Source: Phialocephala subalpina (Eukaryota > Ascomycota > Leotiomycetes > Helotiales > Mollisiaceae). From it: a stretch of DNA of 64,000 nucleotides. Made by a program: the position numbers and the translations under genes. The notes beneath the pieces are model-generated. The model had not been told where the DNA came from, did no database searches, and saw only the letters and a list, made by a program, of their open reading frames with translations. Below are positions 55,161 to 64,000 of the stretch, one piece after another; the first letter of the stretch is position 1, and the number at the start of each line of letters is the position of its first letter. The stretch covers positions 80,617 to 144,616 of the forward strand of contig FJOG01000026.1 of NCBI GenBank assembly GCA_900073065.1, read 5' to 3'.

Positions 55161-57968
55161 TCACTGACGGAACCTAGCAAGCTGTGCCATGATATTTTGG
55201 ACCTGCTGAGCAGACTGTTGAGGCTGAGCCTGAACAGGTGGTTGAGGAGCAGCAGCAGCTCCACTCGCAAGAATCGACGCCAACGCAGGATTCGAAGCAA
55301 GATGCGCATAAGGATCTGCAGGCGGTTGTTGATAGGACTGCTGGGGGGGTTGTTGTTGCTGACCATTGAGACCGCCAAGAATGCCGGCAAGATCGATCTG
55401 GGAGTTCGCAGCCGCAGCTGGAGCATTTTGTTGTTGTTGAGTGAGAGAGCCAAGAAGCTTTTGCAAGGTTGCGTTATCGAGTTGACCGACCATGTTTGCC
55501 AAGCTGGGGGCAGCTGGGGCTGGGGCTGGGGCGGGCTGCTGGTATTGCTGTCCGTTGGCATATTGATGAGGAGATGGAACATATGGTGCACTCTGGACGA
55601 GTGCTTGAGGTTGGGTTTGCTTTGCACGGAGGACAAGTTCGGCGGCGATCTTTGGGTCGAGATCTTGGTACTCATCGAATCTGACATTGTTGACACCTCC
55701 TTGACGATCGAAGACTTGAAGTGGGATCTTGCTAGAGTTTTGTGATCTCATGTCGAGCTTAGATACTGCGTGGACACCTTCAAGAATCTGTCTTCGGATA
55801 ACAGCTTGGAGAGGGAACCGAGGGCTGAGGAACATGACTTCAACATTGATGCCACGACCTCGAATCTCGTTCTCGACCCATGAAATGAAGTTTCGGTCAA
55901 GTTGATCCATAAGGATGATTTGGACGTCGGGAACATCTCTTGGCTCTCGTCTTGGAATCTGCAAAGTCGCGTCTTCATCTGCCTCACGGCTTCTGGGGCT
56001 CATGCTTCTCTCTCGATATCGTCCCATTTCTCTTTGACCATAAGGAGGAGATCTTGACCGGCCGCGACGATTGTCTCGACTGTTGTAGGACTCTCTACCA
56101 CGTGGTCCATAGTCGTCGCGACCACGGAAATTGCCTCCTCGAGGTGGTGTGGGTGATCTTGCAGATGATGGACGGTAGTCATCACGAACACGTAGAGGAC
56201 GTCCGTATTCGTCGACGCGAGTTTGAGGTGTGGCACGGGGTTCGTAACGATCGACATGGTCACGGCCTTGTCCATTTCTACCGCCTCGGCCTGCCATACC
56301 TCTAGAATAATCTGGAGATCGGGATCTTTGTCTGGATGCTTGTGCGTTGCGCGTGTTCTTCTGTGGCTTCGAGATTTCGAGGTCTTTCGAATTGTCAGCG
56401 GGGCAAATTTCAAAGTAATTGGAAAACTCACGTATTCTCTTGCCTCTCACTTCAGAACCTTGCTCACGTTGTAAAGCTGCGTAACACGCTTGACTGTCAT
56501 GAAATTGGACGAATCCGTAAGCTTGCTTGATCGAGATCTGTGCGATTTTTCCGTAGGGATGGAAAACGTGGAATATATCTCGCTTGGTAACTTTCTCGCT
56601 TGGAAGATTGCCTACTCGCAGTCAGCTCCTCTGAACATACCAACCACAAGCAAGTTGCTTACCTATGAATAGACGAGAACCATTAGGGAACTGATCCCAC
56701 AATCCCTCTGTAACAAAATGGCGCTCATTGTCGAGAAACTCGTCATATTTTCTCTGGATCTCGGGGCCCCATTTCGCATCTAGTTCATCAGCTTCATCCT
56801 GTGATCCTATAGATTTTGCCTGGTTGCCTTGAACCGACAGTCTATTGATCTGGGAATATGAAGCTGGGCTGATGGGGCTAGATGTGGAATGGGGGGACCG
56901 GAAAGTGACAATTGGAGGAGGAGGGAGCCCACCTCTTGGATCCATTGATCTGCCTGGAGGAGGAGGGAGTCCACCTCTGGGGTCAGTGGATGTGCCAGGA
57001 GCACCAGCAGCTACAAGAGGTGGTCTAAAAGAATTGGGAGGTTGTGGGAGTCCTGCAGGTGTCGTATGATACTTCTGGATATCGTCATATTGGCGCTTCT
57101 GGGGTACATTTGGACGTGGTGGAAGACTCGAGTGGGGAGGAAGGCCAGAGCTACTCTTGGGAATGGCTACAATTGGAGAGGTAGCAGATTGACCAGCGGT
57201 GGCAGCTTCCTTCTTCTCAGCATTTGCGGTGATGTTGTCCAGTAACTGCTGAATATCTATTCCATCGCTCGACGCATCGTCATGTATGAGAGGCTTCGAG
57301 TCGGCAGATTCTGCTGGGGGTCCAGCAACGTCGCTCTTGCCTGTGGGACTGGTGGCTGGGACTTCGATACTCAATGGGAGAAGGGAGGAAGGGTTGGGAT
57401 TGGGAAAGTCGGCGGTTGGACTCTCGTCACTAAGTTTGGGGATGGCAACGGCTGGGCCACCTTGGATATCGGCGGCAGGCTGGTTGGAGAGTAAGGACGA
57501 TGGTTCAGTGATTTCTGACACGGAAACAATGGAAAATTTCGTCTCTGGCTCAATGATTGCCTGTGATACATCCTGACTATCTGCGTGTGCTTCTCCATCA
57601 GAATCAAAGGTCATGGCATAGTCATCACTGACATCGTCGCCCTGCTTGGTATTTCCATCCTGCTTCTGCTCTGTGCTGTCGGGTTGTTCTTTGTACGCAT
57701 CGGAAAAGCTCGAATCAGCGGAAGGTGAACGTGCTGCGACGTCTGCAGACCCGGGGATTGAGTCTGTTAGGACGGCTACGTCTGTCTTGGGCGGCTCAAG
57801 TTCAATGTGTGTAGAGGTCATGTTGAAGATTGGGTCGATCTGGTTCCGGAGGACTGGTATGTTTGAAGGTTCAGGAAGATGCACTGGAAGAGGAGAGAGA
57901 GGAGACAACAATGTCTTTGTATGGAACTCGGGCGGCTCTGGTGTCATAGGGTCGCTGGCTGCGATCAT
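55161..57968 (-). CDS. NAB3: Nab3-like nuclear RNA-binding protein
   Basis: Relative of yeast Nab3, which with Nrd1 binds short RNA motifs and ends RNA polymerase II transcription of non-coding RNAs. Three exons: 57968-56663, 56611-56432 and 56383-55161, giving 902 aa. The introns are 51 and 48 nt, and both interrupt the RRM. The ATG at 57968 (MIAASDPMTPEPPEF) is the first in frame. The N-terminal half is Pro/Ser/Asp-rich. The RRM spans about residues 430-510: RLFIGNLPSEKVTKRDIFHVF, then QAYGFVQFHD and RIHLEISK. An Arg/Ser/Gly region follows. A folded block typical of Nab3 orthologues comes next (VQIILMDQLDRNFISWVENE). The C-terminal Gln/Pro/Ala-rich tail ends QNIMAQLARFRQ, resembling the self-assembly tail of Nab3. 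Intact. Confidence 0.9.
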
Positions 57969-58666
57969 AGAGAAGGGAGGGTATGCGGAGGCGTGCAAGG
58001 TGGGTGGGTGTGTTGAAGAAAGTCGAGGGCTTTTACAAGAGGCTGTCAAGTGGGAAGCTCAGATCAACAATGTGGAAGGAAAGAGTAGTGAATTTCGTAG
58101 AGAGGAGGGCGGGGTGGTGGCGCGACTCGAGAAGGAACGAGCGAGGCTGTCTCTGATACTTGTTGTTTGTGGGCGTGGTGCGATGATTTCAAGAGTTGTA
58201 TCGCATTTGATGATTGATGGCGCACAGATTAGATGCGATGCGATGCATTGGCAAGAGGATGCCTTGGGGATGTCTGGGAGTGGGAGGAATTTGAATGAGG
58301 CTGACAATCATATTTTCAAGGCCCCGCCAGTCCGCAACTGCTGCGCTAGACTTCATTAGGCGCGCTAGTCACCGCAAACGTGCCATGGGCATTTGTGACA
58401 GAAATCATGGCGTCTGCATCCGCAATGCAGGTGAATCCTGTCATTCAAGTGCAATCCAACACAAAGTCTTCAGCTAGGCAGCTGAGACAATACTTGGAGG
58501 GGTTCTTAAAAGCTCGAGTGGCCCCTCAAGTCTGGGAGTCACCACCTCGAGTCTCCTGTCCACTCTCAGTAGGGCGATACCTTCTTCACGTCTATCGTTA
58601 TAACACAGTATTGTTGCTTCTTGTAATTTACGTCTACCAAGTTGCAATTGCTATCAAACCCCAATC

Positions 58667-59758
58667 ATGCTTCAACGCTACGCTCTCGGCACATTCTCCG
58701 CTGCCTCTTTTCGCGGCCAGTCGTTCCCAGCTCTGCAGCAATTAAGAACCACCTATTCCTCGCATTCAAGGAGTAGTGACGATGAAACGGACTTTGATGC
58801 AGCACGAGAGTGGTATAGAGGGTTCAACAAGTCAACAATTCCGTTAAAGATTGCCACTACAACATTTTCTTGCTCGAGTGGCCCTGGTGGACAGAAAACC
58901 AACAAGTGAGTTTTTACTTCTCATCTTCTTCGAATTATAGTAACAGATATTACAGGACCGCTTCGAAAGCCACAACAACCTGGTCGGTAAAAGCCTTGAT
59001 GCCGCACGTGCCAAAAGTCCTTCACAGGGAGTTGCGAGCATGCAGATACTATGCTTCTTCTTCGGATTCCATTGTTATCCAATGCGACAGCGATCGAAGC
59101 CAAACGAGTAACGAAAAAGAAAACTTTGAGAGACTCACTGAAGAAATCACCAAGATGTACAAGAAAAGAGTGCCAGGGGTGACCTCCGCGGAGCAGAAGC
59201 AAAGAGTCGAGAAGATGTAAGTTGATTTAGTATAGCTTTCATGGTGTTACTATCCACTGCTGTTCACACAATTTATGGTACTGCCTTGCAGAAAGTCTCT
59301 AGCTCGATTGTCCAAGGATCACAGTTACAACGACCAAGCTGCACAACAACACAAATTGCGCTTAAAGCAAGCCATTGTGGCAGAAAGGAGAAGTACTCAA
59401 GGGTTAGAAAGACAGAAAAAATCCGCAGCCGAGAGAAAGGCACAAAAAGAGACAGCAGAAGCTCGACTCTTTGCATTGAAGGGTAAGAAGGGCAAGAAGG
59501 GCAAGGGTCCGAAATCTTAAGTTGCAATTTCAGCGTCATCAGCATCATCAATATCACCAACATTCATATCAACACCATCACATCCACTCCCGCCTCATGC
59601 GTCAGGTGCAATCACTTCCTCTATTGTATGAATTGATGCTAACTCTATTTCATCACAGGATCAAAGCGGATAATTCTGCACGATTGAGAATGAAAAAGAT
59701 GCACGGCGACAAGAAACGTGCTAGAAAAGGCGGTGGAGGCCGAGGAGGAGATTTCTGA
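58667..59758 (+). CDS. Mitochondrial peptidyl-tRNA hydrolase/release factor of the ICT1/Pth4 type
   Basis: Codon-independent class-I release-factor relative that rescues stalled mitochondrial ribosomes. Exon 1 is 58667-58905 (MLQRYALGTFSAASFRGQSF, an Arg-poor-in-acid presequence). Exon 2 is 58956-59216. The catalytic GGQ is intact in SSGPGGQKTNK, split by the first intron. YYASSSDSIVIQCDSDRS is the second hallmark. Exon 2 ends in phase 2 at a strong donor (AT|GTAAGT). Two terminal exons fit: 59659-59758 gives KADNSARLRMKKMHGDKKRARKG, matching the basic ribosome-binding tail of the family (199 aa). Alternatively 59292-59520 gives a Gln/Lys-rich tail ending KGKKGKKGKGPKS (242 aa). Both keep frame, and I prefer the first as ancestral. 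Confidence 0.88.
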
Positions 59759-60221
59759 GCCCCGGAAGGTCACCTTGTAAATGTAGGATATGAAATACAT
59801 ATGAACGGTGTGTACAGTTGGGTCTGGGAAAGAAATTGATATCCAAAGATTCTTGGCAAACCTTCCTTCGCCCCATATTTTGACATTCTGCCAACTGAGA
59901 CCGTCAAGAAGAATCTCAGCCTTTGCTGTCTTGGGTGTGGAAAGTCTGTACTCGGCGTGAGGAGAAGACGTCTAGCCTGCATGAATATATTCTGACCGCC
60001 ACTGAAGTCTCTCTTGTTGGCTCGGCGCGATGTGATAGAAAATGGTTACACAAACCTCTGATTGGACAGCAGGCACCTGAAACATTCTGCAGCTCAAACC
60101 CAGCCACCAACATTCCCTTGCACATGCAGCATGGGGTACACCTCACTATACCTCCAAGTTCAGAAAGATATTTGAACCCTGCAAGCAATCAATTCGAAAT
60201 CCACGCCAGATCATAGCAAAG

Positions 60222-61020
60222 ATGCTGAGGACTAGATCGTTCCCTCCGGCCGCGATATTCAGACCAATGACAACGAAAAAGACCTCGAGAAGCTACGGTA
60301 CTAAGCAGGATCCCTCTATTCATAGCCAACCGGTGGTACATGAGCTTCAAGGATGGACAGATCAGCAAAGAACAAGGGCAAATCTCTCAGTAAGTAGTCT
60401 CGGGGCCTCAACGTTTCAAATCTCATAGTTATAGGTCTGGCTCGAAAGTCTGCTTGCGGTACCCACTATCAGTTCTCATTTGCCAGCTCCCAGACCTTTT
60501 CCACGAAGAAGTAAAAAAACCTCAAGCAATCGAATGGCAAGGAATTGGAGATTTTGTGCGACAAGGACCAAAGCGCTGCGAAGAATATGGAGTCGACATG
60601 GACAACGGTTACAACACTTGTTGACCTTATTGTATCCCGAGTGTTACCTGGCACATCCGTCAAAAAACAAGGGGCAAAAGCCATGGACAGGGTTGCAGAA
60701 TTGTACGTATTGCTAATGCTGAAAACATAAGGCCTACCAAGTGATAGACTCACCTCTGAGCAGCAAGCTCGGCAAGCAATGCATCCAAAGGTCAAAGAGG
60801 AGCTCAGACGACAAGATCTTCAACAAGCTGTTCAGGCCGCCCACTTGCGAACCCGTGAGAAGAGAGAAGAATACTCGTCCTCTACCAAAAAAAACCCAGG
60901 AGATCCAAGCGTGTCGGCAGTCGAAGTCAGTGACGGAAACCTTGCGCCCAATAGAAGTCATTCCGGGGAATGTGAGAGTTTGCGAAACGGCTCGGTCTAT
61001 GCTGATAGCCACACCAATTC
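60222..61020 (+). pseudogene. Coding-like remnants in shifting frames, unknown protein
   Basis: Exon-like pieces are visible. From ATG 60222 (MLRTRSFPPAAIFRPMTTKK) to a GTAAGT at 60391, then after a TTATAG the frame VWLESLLAVPTIS. A different frame then carries KELEILCDKDQSAAKNMESTW and VDLIVSRVLPGTSVKKQGAKAMDRVAEL. A good donor (TT|GTACGT at 60703) and a GATAG acceptor would join to LTSEQQARQAMHPKVKEELRR, open to beyond 61000. The AVPTIS and KELEI pieces are not in phase, and a TAA lies just before the latter. I do not recognise the family. Either a frameshifted gene or an unusual splice form. Confidence 0.4.
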
Positions 61021-61363
61021 CGTACTAGGAAATTTGTTTGTCCCAAGAGCTAGGTTTTGTGGGTGGACTTGTGGAAGGACAGTGTCTCAGTGCCCTGAAG
61101 ATCCTAGAGGTTGTCGAACTTTGGAATCTGTCGACTTCCGCCCTTATCAATGCATCTACGCAATCACCAGTGCCAAAAATCAAAGTCCGCCTTCAAGCTC
61201 TCTTAGATCCGATGACACTGGTTTGGACACCTGTATCTGCGAGTGTGTACTTTGTGTTTTTCAGTTCAGCTACGACTTCCTGTGTTCCTCTATGAACATC
61301 ATTTCACTTGAAGCGAATGTATACATTTGTACTTCACTCTATGAACTGCTCGTACTGGAATGA

Positions 61364-61985
61364 TGAGCAGTCTCAGATAAGACACGCATGAAGATCGATG
61401 GGCTTTGAGACTTCTCTCAATATGAGGAGGCCTTGCTTGTAAAGAGGCGGTTTGCGGCAAGTGAGCTGTACGCAAGGTAGATGGCAGAATTTGCAAACAC
61501 AAAGACGTTAGAGCATGCCTGCCTCTTCCATCATAAGCATTTGAAGTAATGAGACGAAAGAAGTTGCGAGTGGCGAGTGCATAGCAAGTGCTTTTACAGA
61601 CACTATAAGTCGAAAGGCTCGTTGCTGCGCTCTGGAACAAGGATATCTCAGTGCTTTGAGCGTTGATAAGTGCCCGTCTTCCTTTACACATTCAAAGGAC
61701 ACCCCATGAAAGACTTAATGCAGCTCAGCATTCTCTGGTCTCTCGGGTTCTCGGTGGTCTGTTTGTCCGTTGTCCGTTGTCCGTTGTCAATTGCGATTCA
61801 TTATCGAAGCTATTCACCGCATACCTCATAGCTTATCGGTCGATAACAAATTTACAACTTCTTCTGAGACCCAAAACTTCCTTTGAAACTTCCAACTTGC
61901 TTGCTAGGAGCCATTTCTTGCTGCCAGCGACTTGATTTCAGGTAGCTATTTGATTGTTTATAGAGATAGCGCGTTTCTACTTTCA
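61364..61985. other. Intergenic upstream of SET/MYND locus
   Basis: No gene seen. At about 61763-61787 there is a short CCGTTGT(CCGTTGT)n-like tandem (GTCCGTTGTCCGTTGTCCGTTGT), a three-to-four-copy 7-bp repeat. Confidence 0.5.
61763..61787 (+). repeat. Short 7-bp tandem repeat
   Basis: TCCGTTG is repeated three to four times head to tail in the presumed promoter region of the SET/MYND locus. Confidence 0.7.
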
Positions 61986-63930
61986 ATGAGTTTGCTGTCT
62001 CCAAACACCAAGATCGCCATCATGGACCAGGACTGGGATCCCAGTGACCCTACCATGGCAATTAGCCTGGGCAAACCTTCTGAGAGCGTAAGTTACATCT
62101 AAACCCTCAAGTATACTCAAGCTTCTATCGACGGCTGACATAAAAGGAACAGGAAGTCGAGGAATTTAGATCAGCACTCATCGAAGCTACCGGAAAGGCC
62201 AAAGAAACACCCTATCTCTACCTGCCATGGCTAGACCGAGCTGTCAAACTTACACAGCTTGGATATCCCGAACTCGCAGCGGCAGACGCGTACAAGGTGA
62301 TCCTCCTGTGTAACACTTGCCTTGACCTCGAGGATCCATTTTGGAGACATCGTTCGATTCACCACCGCTATGTACATCATATTCGCTCAGAAGAATATTC
62401 CGTTCGATGTGTGTGAGACTTACATGCGCTTTGCTATTAAGAAGCTTCTATGGTTGGTGCGAGCAAGAGCGTAAGTCGAAACACCGAGTCTTTCCCCCCT
62501 TGTCAACGAAATCCATCTTTCATCGAGAATGGAGCCAATAACACTAATACCTCACCAACTATCTGGTCCTCAGCGCCGTCCTCCTGAAGCTACGAGCCTT
62601 CCCAGACGTCATGAGAATCTCCAGCGAAGCCCTGTACATCTACGCCGCGATCAAGGACCCCTCCGAGACCGAGAAAGGCATCCAGCGACGACTCTCCGAC
62701 CGCATTCATTACGCTCAACAGGAATTCAACAAATGCGCCCAACACTATGCGGAAGATGACATGCCGTTCGAGGCTCAGAAGCAATTTCTAAGTTTCGGAT
62801 TCGGCTACATCAGAACATATCATTGGGTTCTCATCGTAAGCAGGTCCGATCATTCAAGCAAATCGAAACGTGCAACGAGAACTTGAAAAAGTGGTCCAAC
62901 AGCTTGGGAATTCGAACATCAATGATTGGGGGATCTAAGACAAAGCTTTTGGCCCAATCTGCTACGGCATGTTCGCCACGCGCGACATACAGAGAGGAGA
63001 GATCGTCATGACAGAGACTCATCCTTTCGCAATGTTCCTCGAACAATCGGAAACCCAATGCATGAATTGCTTCACGCCGCTTGCTTCAGCCACTTCTCTT
63101 CGTATGATGGAGTGCTGCCCAAAGGTCGCCTATTGCTCTGCAAAATGTGGGAAGTCAGCTATGGACAACTACCACAGTACGATCTACGGCAAAGACTTCT
63201 CGTCAATCATTAATCGGACCCACAGCACATACGGAGGAAAGGCAGAGGGTGCTCAGTACAACGATGGCTCGATGGAACTCGGAAACCTGAGTGGCTGGAA
63301 CGATGGGGTCACTGATAAGCACAAGCATTCTCAGTTCCCCTTTCCAGACCACGCTCCTATCTTCATGATTCGCATCCTTGCGATGTGCGTCCAAGCTAGC
63401 TACGATCCTCTTTCACACCCTAATATTGACCAGCTAAAGCCGAACGAGGGGGTGAAATGGTCTGGCCATTCAAGGGAATGGTCAAAGGTCCAATCGAAGT
63501 CTTGCAGCCGCTGGGTATCCATGTATTTGCTAACCACAACTTCGATACATGGGTCATACTTTCAATGTGGTAAGCTGTACTCCACCCCACGCTTGCGGCA
63601 ATCTAGCAAAGGCATTGCCTAATGAGCGATAGGTATCGAATCATGAATAACAGCACGTCAGCCACAATGGATTTCCCGAACCGTATCATGGCTCCGAACC
63701 ACTGCTGGTTCAACCACAGCTGCAATCCGAACGCATCAATGGTCCTTCCACGATCAGGTCGCTTCTCCGATACCGAGATCGTGGCACTGCGAGACATTGA
63801 GGAGGATGAGAAGGTCTTCGTTTCATACATCACCCCGGAAGATTTTTTGGGTGCGAAGGAGGATAGGCAGAAGAAGTTAGAGTCGTGGTTGCATACGAGC
63901 TGCAATTGCAGTAGATGTCATAAGCAGTGA
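61986..63930 (+). pseudogene. SET-domain/MYND-finger protein gene with several frame lesions
   Basis: Family: fungal SET proteins with an inserted MYND zinc finger (SMYD-like), putative lysine methyltransferases. Exon 1 (61986-62087, MSLLSPNTKIAIMDQDWDPS) and exon 2 (62147-about 62296) are in order. Then the frame changes near 62330, with FGDIVRFTTAMYIIFAQKN to RARA continuing across a GTAAGT intron to AVLLKLRAFPDVMR. Further breaks: a shift between YHWVLIVSR and GPIIQANRNVQRELEK (near 62850), an in-frame TAA at 62936-62938, and a missing base in the G5 run 63448-63452, after which the true sequence reads EMVWPFKGMVKGPIEVLQPLG. MYND cysteines (CMNCF, CCPKVAYCSAKC) and the SET NHSCNPNASM motif survive; the last exon is 63633-63930. 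Four lesions argue for a pseudogene. Confidence 0.75.
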
Positions 63931-64000
63931 GGAATATTGACGGCTGGGTGTGAGCATCCTTGTGTTGATTAGTCTCCCACGTCTCGCGAGAAGCCCTGAT

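Noticed and set aside
57646..58359. 237-aa plus-strand frame opposite the NAB3 5' end
   Set aside because: Mostly antisense to NAB3 exon 1 and its upstream region; no motif.
59923..60216. 97-aa plus-strand frame
   Set aside because: No recognisable features and overlaps a similar-length minus frame; probably intergenic.

Overview
The window is nuclear DNA of a filamentous ascomycete (Pezizomycotina). I lean towards Leotiomycetes from the feel of the proteins, but nothing here proves the class. The evidence is compact genes on both strands, many 44-70 nt introns with GT..CTAAC/CTGAC..AG signals, and a typical ascomycete gene set: sedolisin, vacuolar aspartic protease, 2EXR proteins and an Nab3-type RNA-binding protein. 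Exon coordinates below were worked out by hand from splice signals, reading frame and family conservation.

Layout. 1-1.4 kb: decayed membrane-protein gene running off the left edge. 2.4-4.4: secreted sedolisin protease. 5.5-6.2: membrane-anchored basic protein. 7.8-8.2: ABC-transporter relic. 8.7-9.9: mitochondrial carrier. 10.9-13.5: RINT1/TIP20 vesicle tether. 13.9-17.0: DNA ligase I. 17.1-17.35: degenerate minisatellite. 17.6-19.0: vacuolar proteinase A. 19.9-20.2: cupin. 20.4-23.4: large mitochondrial protein. 23.9-28.4: two low-complexity proteins. 28.7-31.7: three lineage-type hypothetical genes. 32.0-33.6: NOP56. 34.0-35.4: VPS4-type AAA ATPase with a 250-bp tandem duplication at its 5' end. 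35.9-36.5: prefoldin subunit 6. 37.5-43.3: accessory stretch of 2EXR proteins and repeats, partly decayed. 44.7-48.2: SPT7. 48.8-49.5: VanZ-like protein. 50.2-50.7: two tRNA genes. 51.1-53.1: ferric reductase-like. 53.5-54.7: LETM1-like. 55.2-58.0: NAB3-like. 58.7-59.8: mitochondrial ICT1/Pth4-type release factor. 60.2-61.0: broken coding remnants. 62.0-63.9: damaged SET/MYND gene.

Most genes are independent housekeeping genes, often in divergent or convergent pairs rather than clusters. Several serve RNA and translation: NOP56, NAB3, the release factor and two tRNAs. Others serve mitochondria: the carrier, the LETM1-like protein, the 994-aa protein and the release factor. A third group serves membrane traffic and the vacuole: TIP20, VPS4 and PEP4. 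Frameshifts and stops concentrate in accessory families (2EXR, SET/MYND, ABC relic, left-edge membrane protein), while most core genes are intact; VPS4 is the exception.

The most striking feature is the tRNA-Phe(GAA) gene at 50158-50299. Besides the ordinary 17-nt intron after position 37, it has a 52-nt insertion exactly between positions 25 and 26. That insertion carries complete spliceosomal-intron signals (GTACGT, ACTAAC, CCAG), and removing it restores a perfect cloverleaf.
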